64,000 nt of DNA, from the NCBI GenBank assembly GCA_049889215.1, contig JBMHDV010000010.1, forward strand, positions 10,703 through 74,702, read 5' to 3'. Below the pieces are notes generated by a model, which saw only the letters and a list, made by a program, of their open reading frames with translations, ran no database searches and had not been told where the DNA came from. Below, piece after piece: positions 7,895-15,781 of this stretch (position 1 is the stretch's first letter; each line of letters opens with the position of its first letter). The DNA is from UBA817 sp049889215 (lineage in GTDB: Bacteria; Margulisbacteria; Marinamargulisbacteria; UBA817). Made by a program: the position numbers and the translations under genes.

Positions 7895-9132
7895 AATAGA
7901 GCAACTTCTTTTTGGGCCGATAAGTTTGCAAGTTGTGCAACAAGATAGCTGATGGGTGATGATTGTATCATTGCATTCGTCGATTCTTCTTGGAAGGATT
8001 CATTAATGGATGGATCAAATGCTTTAAATTGCATGCCTTTGGAATTCAAAATGTCTGTTGTTGTTTTTTGTTCATGTAAGCGATAAAAGCTGCCAATGGT
8101 TTCGCCATTTACATGATAGATGACTTCTTCTGCCGTATGCCCATTGATTTGAATCGCACTGGGTATTCCTTCTTGAATAATTAGGTTGTCAATTGGAATG
8201 GCTGACTTACCTTTATGAAGTTTATTTCTGCTTTTACGATTCAAATTTAAGATGTCGTTCGGTTCTTTGATGCTAATTACACCCATGCCATAAGTACCAT
8301 TATCAGACTTGATAACCAAGTATGGCGAATCATTAATGTGATGCTCTTTATACTTTTGTTGGATTATTTTTAAAATATCATTGGCTGTGTCTGCGAGTCG
8401 CTGTCTATCAGTTTCAAGATTAATATCAATACTCGAAACCGCGGCAAATTCTGTTGTTAATTGCCATGGGTCGATAGATAAATGACACTCATCAATCAAT
8501 GTTTTTGTTAACTGGTTAAGTTGTGCGATGTGGGTTGATTTTTTTCTGCGATGCCAACCCATTTGTGGGTCTGGTATGATTGGTACATTCAGTTGGGTAA
8601 GGCTGTCATAATTGCCATCACTTAAATCATTATTTAATACACATGCATCGATATTAAACTCATTGCGATGATTTAGAATGTAATTTAGACAGTAGAGGGT
8701 TAGTGGGTTATTGTTTGCTGTGGTGATGGTTAAATGACCCGTTGATGTGCATATAGTTGGGTGATCTTTGAAAAATGAGCCTACAATTACGTTACAGCCC
8801 GCAGATTCGAGTTGTGATTTCAGCTGGTACACATTTTCTAAATAAAATAAATTTCTCGTATGGTCTTCACAAAATAGTAAAATTTCTTTGCTGATAGGGT
8901 AATGGGTACTAAAAAACCGTTTGAATGCCTGACGTATGGCCAACTGTGCATTCGGGTTTAGATTGTTAAAGCCGGCTGGAAATACGTTTGTATCGATCCC
9001 GGCAAGTTTATGGTTAGATTCTCGAATATCAATACTACTGTAAAGAAGTGGTGTTGCATGTTGTTTTTGCTTTTGTAGCCACTCTTCAATGGAATTAAAC
9101 TGTCGTTTAACTTCTTGTTTTACATCAATCAT
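7891..9132 (-). CDS. gshA: glutamate-cysteine ligase, proteobacterial PF08886 type
   Basis: This belongs to the GshA family typified by acidithiobacilli, distinct from the E. coli enzyme. Markers are the D-I-R-E-S-N-H-K-L-A-G-I-D-T-N segment followed by N-V-F-P-A-G-F-N-N-L, and K-S-D-N-G-T-Y-G-M-G-V resembling an ATP-binding loop. About 413 aa. The enzyme makes gamma-glutamylcysteine. The start is uncertain: ATG at 9132, or an in-frame GTG at 9150 six codons earlier; neither has a convincing ribosome site. The gap of about 50 bases after the TPR gene is short enough for the thiol genes to share a transcript with the FliF-FliG locus. Confidence 0.88.
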   Translation of the reverse strand: MIDVKQEVKRQFNSIEEWLQKQKQHATPLLYSSIDIRESNHKLAGIDTNVFPAGFNNLNPNAQLAIRQAFKRFFSTHYPISKEILLFCEDHTRNLFYLENVYQLKSQLESAGCNVIVGSFFKDHPTICTSTGHLTITTANNNPLTLYCLNYILNHRNEFNIDACVLNNDLSDGNYDSLTQLNVPIIPDPQMGWHRRKKSTHIAQLNQLTKTLIDECHLSIDPWQLTTEFAAVSSIDINLETDRQRLADTANDILKIIQQKYKEHHINDSPYLVIKSDNGTYGMGVISIKEPNDILNLNRKSRNKLHKGKSAIPIDNLIIQEGIPSAIQINGHTAEEVIYHVNGETIGSFYRLHEQKTTTDILNSKGMQFKAFDPSINESFQEESTNAMIQSSPISYLVAQLANLSAQKEVALL

Positions 9133-9186
9133 ATACGTTGAGTAAATCACCCTTTTTATGACTTTTCAAGTTCAAACGGTGTGATT

Positions 9187-10320
9187 TTAGTTTCGATATT
9201 CGGATAAGAATGTTTGGATTGTATCCTTGTTTGGAATATTCGGATTGTTTTGCAATGCTTTTTCCCAGTAAAAAGCTGCATGATCCAAGAAACCATAGGT
9301 GTAATAGACGCTGCCAAGACGAGTCATAATTGTAACATTATTAGGGTCAAGTCGGTGGGCATCTCGCAAACGTTTAATTGCTCCGCCGTAATCTCGTTGA
9401 TTGTATTTAACCAACGATTCCGCAAAAAGGTCTGCTACTTTGGCTTTTAATGCGTCATCTTCTTTAATTAGTTCGACTTCAATTTTCTTTTTTTGTTCAT
9501 CGACTCGTTTAAGTTCACGATCTTCAAGTTCTGCTATTCTGTTGTTTAAGTCTCTGATTTGTTTGTTAAAGTATTCATCATGAGAAAATAGATTTCGAGT
9601 TGATATACCAAATGTGATTTGCCGGCGTGGCGCATTGTTGTGTTGCGGATTGAAATCTCCATCTATAAATTGTTCGGTTAAAGCGATATTGATTTCATAA
9701 TTGCTGGATGGTTTGAATTTCACTCCAAAATTAATGTCCCGCCCATCGTATTCAGCTAGAAATGAAATCATATCTTCGTCATATGATGCGCCAAAGAAGA
9801 TCCCATTTAAGTTTTCTACAAAACTCCCTAATCCATTAAGCGTTCGAACTTTATGGTTAAATGCTCGTATACCATAACCAATACTAAATGATGTTTTATT
9901 ACCATAGAATGTATTTACAATGTATGGGGACATGTTGATATCATCGTTGTATTCGGGATTGTTCCAACTGTTGTAAGGAGATTCACTAATATTTCGAATT
10001 CCTGCGGCAATTTGATACGGACTAAATTGATCACTTATGGTGTATTGATAATGACCAACAAAGCGACTCTTATTGGCGAGATTTAAGGCAATTTGGTGCC
10101 GATGATGGATGGCATAGACAGCTTTAAAGTCCATTTCATAGCGGTCTTTTTCATCTTGAATCGATGCGGAACCATTATACGCGTTCGAAAATCCAAATTG
10201 AATTTCATTGAGTTTATATTGCTTGGCAATGGGTACATTAATGTATCCATCAGTTGCATTAAACGCTGCGGCCATGGCCATCTGGCTAATGATAATGATG
10301 TAGATGGCAAGCGACTTCAT
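9187..10320 (-). CDS. exported beta-rich protein with C-terminal TPRs (fourth gene of FliFG locus)
   Basis: 377 aa. Residues 1-19 form a signal peptide with a hydrophobic core ending A-M-A-A-A. Residues about 20-245 are rich in alternating hydrophobic strands (for example F-S-I-G-Y-G-I-R-A-F), as in small outer-membrane barrels. Residues about 250-290 form a charged coiled coil, and about 295-365 contain two TPR units (F-A-E-S-L-V-K-Y-N-Q-R-D-Y and R-L-G-S-V-Y-Y-T-Y-G). It resembles the preceding gene product in layout and is coupled to it by a four-base overlap. I infer an envelope protein interacting with the FliF-FliG product, but no family name is certain. Confidence 0.7.
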   Translation of the reverse strand: MKSLAIYIIIISQMAMAAAFNATDGYINVPIAKQYKLNEIQFGFSNAYNGSASIQDEKDRYEMDFKAVYAIHHRHQIALNLANKSRFVGHYQYTISDQFSPYQIAAGIRNISESPYNSWNNPEYNDDINMSPYIVNTFYGNKTSFSIGYGIRAFNHKVRTLNGLGSFVENLNGIFFGASYDEDMISFLAEYDGRDINFGVKFKPSSNYEINIALTEQFIDGDFNPQHNNAPRRQITFGISTRNLFSHDEYFNKQIRDLNNRIAELEDRELKRVDEQKKKIEVELIKEDDALKAKVADLFAESLVKYNQRDYGGAIKRLRDAHRLDPNNVTIMTRLGSVYYTYGFLDHAAFYWEKALQNNPNIPNKDTIQTFLSEYRN

Positions 10321-11324
10321 TCGAATCGGCTATTGTCCTTTTCACGTGCGTCGATAATAAATTGTTTTAATCGTTCTGAAGGAGCAAGAACCATTGCTTT
10401 TTGCCACTGCATTTGTGCTTTTTGATAATCCCCTTGCTTAAAGTAGATTGATCCGAGTCGTTCATGAACCACTGCAGATTCAGGAAAAAATTCAACCGCA
10501 ATTTCATATGACTTTTGTGCTTTTTTAATTTCGCCAGCATAAAAAAACTGCATGCCTTCTTGAATGTGGTTTAAACCAATGCTGGTATCGACAGTTGCAA
10601 TTGTTTGGTCGGCTAATTTGAAATTTTCAAGTGGGTCATTTTCGGGTGCTTCTTGGACCATCTTCGGAAGGAAGTCCGTAAATCCAATGGCAGTTTTAAA
10701 TAATAATTCTGTGGAACTTCCGGTATCTTTTGTTACACCTCCCCGAAAATTCACCCGTTTGTATATATTGAATTGGCTCGATAAATTTACAAAGCTACCG
10801 TCCCATTCCATTGATAAATGTCCCCAATCTTTCATAAAGCTTAATGCAACCAGAGCAATTACTTTTTGAGTGCCCATCTTTCTTGCTGCAGTAATATGTG
10901 TTTTGAAAGGGTTATTTTTAGGTGACCATGTTGCGGTTAGACTGCCATCAAATACGCGTTCGTTAACCAGTTCTGGTTTATCGCGCCCTAAATAGTTAAA
11001 GCCGCCAGAAAAAATAAAGTGGTATCTCGAATTTGGAAAAATCTGCCCCAAGCGGTATGCAAAATGATGATATACCTTTTGGGAATCACCATTTTCGTAA
11101 AACTCAGTTCCAAAGCGCATGTTTTTTGAAATGCTGTGATTGAAGTAAAACCCTTGGTCATTTGTTTCTGATTCAATGGTGTAATAGGTGAATTGATACC
11201 CAAGTTCTGTTTGGCCCCGTTCTGGAAATTCAGCGTGAGGAGTAAATACAAGATCGCTGGGTAGTACGGCCCATAATGGTAAGCTAATTAAAAGGCAAAT
11301 GCTTACAAGACGTGCGAATGGCAT
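10317..11324 (-). CDS. exported beta-rich protein with C-terminal TPRs (third gene of FliFG locus)
   Basis: 335 aa with a signal peptide (basic MPFAR, then a hydrophobic stretch ending W-A-V-L), a beta-strand-rich body with aromatic residues at strand ends (residues about 25-215), and at least two TPR units at 230-325 (M-Q-F-F-Y-A-G-E-I-K-K-A-Q and R-L-G-S-I-Y-F-K-Q-G-D-Y). Its architecture parallels the next gene, suggesting an old duplication. The start overlaps the FliM-like gene by 22 bases, so translation is coupled to the motor-like proteins. A periplasmic face or outer-membrane role is inferred. Confidence 0.7.
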   Translation of the reverse strand: MPFARLVSICLLISLPLWAVLPSDLVFTPHAEFPERGQTELGYQFTYYTIESETNDQGFYFNHSISKNMRFGTEFYENGDSQKVYHHFAYRLGQIFPNSRYHFIFSGGFNYLGRDKPELVNERVFDGSLTATWSPKNNPFKTHITAARKMGTQKVIALVALSFMKDWGHLSMEWDGSFVNLSSQFNIYKRVNFRGGVTKDTGSSTELLFKTAIGFTDFLPKMVQEAPENDPLENFKLADQTIATVDTSIGLNHIQEGMQFFYAGEIKKAQKSYEIAVEFFPESAVVHERLGSIYFKQGDYQKAQMQWQKAMVLAPSERLKQFIIDAREKDNSRFE

Positions 11325-11809
11325 AGACGCAATGCTCCAAAGGCTTGATTATTGATGCTCCATTCATAAGTGTAGACACTAATTGATTCATCTTCATGAA
11401 AGGGTTGGACCAATTGGATATCAGTTTCGTTACGAATGAACTTAATGTCCAGATTATTTGTTGTAAAGCTCGTTAATACATCGTTGCTTATTTGTTTTGC
11501 GATGTGACGTTCAGTAAACGATAAACGTTCACTTGGTTCATCAACCAGTTCAGGACCACTCGAAAAAAAATTATTGGTTGTACTGATGATGGCTTGGTAA
11601 TCAAGTGCAATAATCAAAGATTTATTGGTATGGATATCTTCGCATAATACGACCCATTGCTGTTTTGGGTGCTTGGTTAAGAAATCATTGTAAATGACTT
11701 CTTCATTGGTTAAGTTTTTCAAACTCAAATTGGCTTTCAGTTTTGTTGAGATACTATCACAAACGGTAAGGCCCCAGGCTTTGACTTTTTCTTCATCAAG
11801 TTCGCTCAT
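11303..11809 (-). CDS. FliM middle-domain protein lacking the CheY-binding peptide and SpoA domain
   Basis: 168 aa aligning by eye to the central domain of flagellar switch protein FliM: a strand like L-I-I-A-L-D-Y-Q-A-I, then N-N-F-F-S-S-G-P-E-L (FliM F-F-G-G), L-S-F-T-E-R-H-I-A-K-Q-I (FliM E-F-T-P-T-E-x-R), the helix leading to L-D-I-K-F-I-R-N-E (FliM I-D-V-E-Y-V-R-S-E), and S-I-S-V-Y-T-Y-E-W. It ends soon after, so the C-terminal SpoA domain is absent, and the N-terminal CheY-P-binding motif is not seen. Its start lies in an ATGA overlap with the FliF-FliG gene, so it probably binds the FliG portion. Confidence 0.72.
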   Translation of the reverse strand: MSELDEEKVKAWGLTVCDSISTKLKANLSLKNLTNEEVIYNDFLTKHPKQQWVVLCEDIHTNKSLIIALDYQAIISTTNNFFSSGPELVDEPSERLSFTERHIAKQISNDVLTSFTTNNLDIKFIRNETDIQLVQPFHEDESISVYTYEWSINNQAFGALRLCHSHVL

Positions 11810-14280
11810 GATTCACTCCTTTTTAATGTTTTGAGATTTGGGATTCGTTCATTTTTTTCTAGGTCTCGGATGGTTCGAATAATTTCATATTGTGCTTGAT
11901 CGACCACTTCATCTTCAATGTCGGTTAATGATTCTTGGGCACTTTCAAATTGAGACTCAAAACGCTCTGAGAAGTTTTCTTTAAATCGAGCCACCATTTC
12001 AGAACTTGATTTATTGAGTGCTTTAGCTAGCAACTCCATATCTTTAATTTCAAAGATTAGTGTTTGCATATCAACATCTTCAAGCAATTGAATATCATCA
12101 AACATGAACATTTCTGCTTTGATGAGTGCTAGAGTTTCTGGGTCATTGGACTCCATGTCAGAAAAGATGGATAATCGAACATCTTTTGGTAATGTTTCAA
12201 ACACAGATGACGCTTTTTGAATTTGAAGTTTGTTTTTCGCATGGTCACTGCTTTCGCCAATAAATAACATGTCTTTTAACTCTTCTTCGTAATTGTCCAT
12301 TGCCTCACAAGGATTGTTTTTAACTCGAATTAAATGTTTCGCAATGGAGCGCAATTTATCAGCAGGTAACATTTTTGTTATATCAAGCATCTTTTCTTCA
12401 CTACATTTGTTAAGAATAAAGGCTGCTACGACTTCATTTTCTGCAATTAAAAACTCTTTCAACTTATTGGTTTTGACATGTTCAACAAATCCAAAGGGCT
12501 CTTCACTATCAATATTAAAAATAGTACGTTTTTCTTTTTCGTCAAAGGCTGCATTAATAATGTGATTGGATGTTGTTTTACCGCCAAATAATGTCTCTGC
12601 TTGCATAAAGTTTTCATTAAACTCAACCAGGGCGGATCGTGTTTTATCATTGCCTACTTTTGAAATGGTTTCGATGGTGTCGATGGTATCTTTAATGTGA
12701 ACACTTCGGAATAACTTAATTATTTTTGTTGATAGTCCTGGTCGCTCAAAATCCACAAATAAAATAATGATGGCAATTTTTTCGTAAGCCAGTTTTGGGT
12801 TCTCTTCGTATTGTGGGCTGGTTTGCAACAGCTCGAGCCATTTTTCCAATTTTAAAGTGAAATTTTCGGTATTTTTATGGGCATCTTCAATAATGTCACG
12901 TTTGATTTTAGCGAACGTTTTTTCTTCTTCTTCTTCATGAATTTTTGCTAGCTTTTCTTCTTTTTGACTGTTTAACTTTTTCTGCTTTTCTAATGCGAGT
13001 TTATGCTTTCTGTACCGCTCCAATAGTTTATTGCCAAAGTAGCCCAAGGAAAATAAGATAATGACCGCATAAACTTTTATCCAATGAGGCCATTTATAAA
13101 TTCGAACGGCCAATGGTAGATTGGTAAACTTGTAGCTTTTGACAATCAGTGAATCGTTTCTTAATGGGTCAATTTCTACGACACTTTCGACAATGTCTTG
13201 CACGGTTTGCAATGTTAGTTCATCTGAAAGAATGATTTCATTCACCATTAAGCGAATGGCAATATTCTTTATTTTTGTACTTGGTGTTTTAAAGAGTGTT
13301 TTTTCTTGATTGTAATAGACATTTGTTTCTGAAATCTCTTTTTTATTATCAGTTTTAAATTGTTGACTGTCATCTTTTTTAGGGAACTCGTAATAATTGA
13401 ATATATCGGCGCGAAGTGGTGTTTTTTCGATGAGGGTTAGTGTGTCACCCACGGTTACTTTTTTGTTTGGATTAAATAAGATGTCTTCTTCGATTAACTT
13501 ATTTTCAAGAGCAATCTTGATGTAGTTGTACGCCCAATGATTGCGAGGAATATCTTTGTATGGAATTTCGGATACAACATCTTGAGCGTAGTAATTGGAG
13601 GTTGGGTAGTTGATTCGCACAAGTGCAGTGACAAGTGATGCTTTTGATAAAAATTCATTGGGACGAAATTCACCAGATTTATAGAGTTTTAAAATGTCTT
13701 GATTAACAATGGTGCCAATGGAATCACTAAACTCGGATTCATTGGTATCAATAATGGTTGGCTCATCAAGGTCTTCATTATTGTCACCAGGGTCTTTTGG
13801 TAATTGATAGGCGGTTGATAAAATTTGAGAAAATAGTCCTCGTGTTAAGTAGTCATCTTTTTCAATTTCAAATTGGTCAAAATAGCTTGGGAACCCAGGC
13901 AATGATTCATTATGGAATGGATTATCGATGAGCCCAGGCAATGTATTCATTTTTGGGATTGGGGTAAAGTTTTTTGTTAATTGTGAAGTGGAAATTTCTT
14001 GGGGCTCATATTTGATTTGTTCTTCAGTGATTTCATCTTGGTTTAGATTGACGTGAACGGCCAATTCAAAGTCTGAGCGATCCATAATATTAACAAGCGC
14101 TTCGTTAATGTTTCGTTGGATATCCTTTTGCATTTCTTTTACTAAAATACTTTCCGTTGGTAAATAGGCGGTATTATCAATTTGTGGTTGGTATCGCAGC
14201 CCGAAATAGACCATAAAACCCAGTAAGGTGAGCCCAGCCAGCCAATATGAAAGTCGCTTTGTTTTTTGTAGTATTGTCAT
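11806..14280 (-). CDS. FliF-FliG fusion with three SLH-like motifs inserted in the FliF ring domain
   Basis: 824 aa. Order: TM1 about 11-28; first half of the FliF RBM3 domain about 44-100 (I-x-x-N-I-N-E-A-L...A-V-H-V-N-L-N-Q-D-E-I-T-E-E-Q-I-K-Y-E-P); LPG/LPGF turns 114-130; three SLH-like motifs about 135-290 (clearest at 240-287: Y-K-D-I-P-R-N-H-W-A then F-N-P-N-K-K-V-T); second half of RBM3 318-386 (T-N-V-Y-Y-N-Q-E-K-T...D-P-L-R-N-D-S-L); TM2 about 399-417; charged coil 420-470; FliG-like region 475-815 (N, middle, C domains). FliF RBM1 and RBM2 are missing. FliG is normally a separate cytoplasmic rotor protein. The SLH part would be periplasmic and could hold cell-wall polymer. First gene of a four-gene coupled operon. 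Confidence 0.82.
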   Translation of the reverse strand: MTILQKTKRLSYWLAGLTLLGFMVYFGLRYQPQIDNTAYLPTESILVKEMQKDIQRNINEALVNIMDRSDFELAVHVNLNQDEITEEQIKYEPQEISTSQLTKNFTPIPKMNTLPGLIDNPFHNESLPGFPSYFDQFEIEKDDYLTRGLFSQILSTAYQLPKDPGDNNEDLDEPTIIDTNESEFSDSIGTIVNQDILKLYKSGEFRPNEFLSKASLVTALVRINYPTSNYYAQDVVSEIPYKDIPRNHWAYNYIKIALENKLIEEDILFNPNKKVTVGDTLTLIEKTPLRADIFNYYEFPKKDDSQQFKTDNKKEISETNVYYNQEKTLFKTPSTKIKNIAIRLMVNEIILSDELTLQTVQDIVESVVEIDPLRNDSLIVKSYKFTNLPLAVRIYKWPHWIKVYAVIILFSLGYFGNKLLERYRKHKLALEKQKKLNSQKEEKLAKIHEEEEEKTFAKIKRDIIEDAHKNTENFTLKLEKWLELLQTSPQYEENPKLAYEKIAIIILFVDFERPGLSTKIIKLFRSVHIKDTIDTIETISKVGNDKTRSALVEFNENFMQAETLFGGKTTSNHIINAAFDEKEKRTIFNIDSEEPFGFVEHVKTNKLKEFLIAENEVVAAFILNKCSEEKMLDITKMLPADKLRSIAKHLIRVKNNPCEAMDNYEEELKDMLFIGESSDHAKNKLQIQKASSVFETLPKDVRLSIFSDMESNDPETLALIKAEMFMFDDIQLLEDVDMQTLIFEIKDMELLAKALNKSSSEMVARFKENFSERFESQFESAQESLTDIEDEVVDQAQYEIIRTIRDLEKNERIPNLKTLKRSES

Positions 14281-14354
14281 GATCTAGAGTCATTATCGGT
14301 GATAAAATAAAAAACCTTTAATACTCGTTGTGGGAATGATAGACTCAGTTGGTG

Positions 14355-15350
14355 ATGACAGTTTTAACTCGACCTATTGATATGGAAACCTTCTTTTTTG
14401 ATGCATGTGATGCAGCCTTGCGGTTATTGCCCAACGATGAACGAGTGAATAAGGTTCAGCTTAAAACGTATCTTGCTGACCGGTGGCAGACCTATCAAAA
14501 CCCCAATACGCATCGTTTTTTTGAAGCCGTACAACAGCTACCTGTGGGTGGTGGAACGCTGGTTCCCAACTTAAATGGACCTGTAACTGTTGAGTTCCCA
14601 AATACACAGCAACTGCAAGGTGCGCTAAAAGGGTTGGTTCCTTGGCGCAAGGGGCCGTTTCTTATTGGTGATACGTTGGTGAATGCTGAGTGGCAATCAA
14701 ATTTAAAGTGGGATCGCTTTAAATCGGCTTATTCTATGCTTAAAGACGCCCGCGTGTTGGATATTGGTTGTGGCAATGCGTATACCATGTTAAAAATGTT
14801 GGATCATAACCCGCGTATGGTGATGGGCGTGGACCCCAGTGATTTGGCGTTTACCCAATTTTTAGCGATTCAGCGCTTGATTCAACATGATGCGGTTGGC
14901 TTTTTACCGATTGGATGGGGTGATTTAACTCCCATTCAGGGGTTGTTTGATGTTGTGTTATGTATGGGGGTGTTTTATCATCATCGTTCTCCAGTGGATT
15001 TACTAAAAACCGTTCGTCAGGTGGCCCGACCAGGGGTGAGTTTATGGTTGGATACAATTATTATCCCGGGCGATGATGACGTGATGTTGTTTCCGAAAGA
15101 TCGTTACGCTAAAATGCGCAACGTTTATTTTATTCCAACATTACCTGCGCTTAAAAATACATTGATGCGTGCTGGATTTAAGCATATTGATGTATTGGAT
15201 GTGTCAGTAACAACCCCCAATGAACAACGGGTGACTGATTGGACATTTAATCAGTCATTGGGTGATTTCCTGGATCCAAATGATGCTACAAAAACTATTG
15301 AAGGTTACCCAGCACCACAACGTGTGGCCTTGGTGGCACGGTTACAGTGA
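14355..15350 (+). CDS. cmoB: tRNA U34 carboxymethyltransferase CmoB
   Basis: About 331 aa, the normal CmoB length. It has the family N-terminus (F-F-D-A), the W-R-K-G-P-F segment, D-x-x-W-Q-S-N-L-K-W-D-R, and the SAM site V-L-D-I-G-C-G-N-A-Y, then G-V-D-P-S, C-M-G-V-F-Y-H-H-R-S-P and the late R-M-R-N-V-like segment (here K-M-R-N-V-Y-F-I-P). CmoB moves carboxymethyl from carboxy-SAM to 5-hydroxyuridine at tRNA position 34. ATG at 14355 is preferred over in-frame TTG 14349 and GTG 14352. No cmoA is in the window. Divergent from the FliF-FliG gene; the 74-base gap must hold both promoters. Confidence 0.95.
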   Translation: MTVLTRPIDMETFFFDACDAALRLLPNDERVNKVQLKTYLADRWQTYQNPNTHRFFEAVQQLPVGGGTLVPNLNGPVTVEFPNTQQLQGALKGLVPWRKGPFLIGDTLVNAEWQSNLKWDRFKSAYSMLKDARVLDIGCGNAYTMLKMLDHNPRMVMGVDPSDLAFTQFLAIQRLIQHDAVGFLPIGWGDLTPIQGLFDVVLCMGVFYHHRSPVDLLKTVRQVARPGVSLWLDTIIIPGDDDVMLFPKDRYAKMRNVYFIPTLPALKNTLMRAGFKHIDVLDVSVTTPNEQRVTDWTFNQSLGDFLDPNDATKTIEGYPAPQRVALVARLQ

Positions 15351-15700
15351 TGCAAAAAAAAACCGTTGCCATGGTTGAAATTAATCGTAATCCATTTACT
15401 GAATATATTGACCTTGTTGTTAATGATGATTTTGTTATTTTTAAATGGGATGCGTCTGAAGGCTGGTTATTCTTAAATAAGACATGCCCAATGAATGTTA
15501 ATTACAAAATTTACTTGGATGATTTTAAAAGGCTCATTGTATTCTTTCTTCTAAATGAGAATGATAACTTGCGCTGTGTTTTTAATGTTGAGAAAGATAA
15601 ATTGGTCGAGTTTGAAAAAGGTGTTATTCGACTTAAACATTTAGCCCCTTATTCACATAAGGTTTTAACCAAATCCCCCGAGTGTTGCCAAGTTCAATAA
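15350..15700 (+). CDS. hypothetical protein
   Basis: 116 aa from an ATG overlapping the cmoB stop (GTGATG), so translation is probably coupled. The sequence alternates short beta-like strands (Y-I-D-L-V-V-N-D-D-F-V-I-F and L-I-V-F-F-L-L) with polar turns, has no signal peptide or membrane segment, and ends with a C-C-x-V-Q tail. I do not recognise the family. Coupling to cmoB does not by itself imply a tRNA role. Confidence 0.6.
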   Translation: MQKKTVAMVEINRNPFTEYIDLVVNDDFVIFKWDASEGWLFLNKTCPMNVNYKIYLDDFKRLIVFFLLNENDNLRCVFNVEKDKLVEFEKGVIRLKHLAPYSHKVLTKSPECCQVQ

Positions 15701-15705
15701 TTTAA

Positions 15706-15733
15706 CGTTTAAAAACCCTTTAAGCTGGGAATA
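15706..15733 (+). promoter_or_regulatory. shared effector-type upstream element (copy 1)
   Basis: CGTTTA (15706-15711), then 14 bases, then TGGGAATA (15726-15733), about 48 bases upstream of the TTG start at 15782. The same arrangement with exactly 14 intervening bases occurs upstream of five other effector-like genes in this window. If the first box is a -35, the AATA segment sits where a -10 hexamer would start (18-bp spacer). Confidence 0.6.
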
Positions 15734-15781
15734 CCATACTATGGATGTTTTAAATCATTGTCTATTGAGAGGGGTTTTGTT

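Noticed and set aside
11806..14280. Reading the FliF-FliG fusion as an ordinary S-layer protein because of the SLH motifs
   Set aside because: The SLH part is only about 150 residues within a longer match to FliF on both sides, and the C-terminal half is FliG-like and cytoplasmic.
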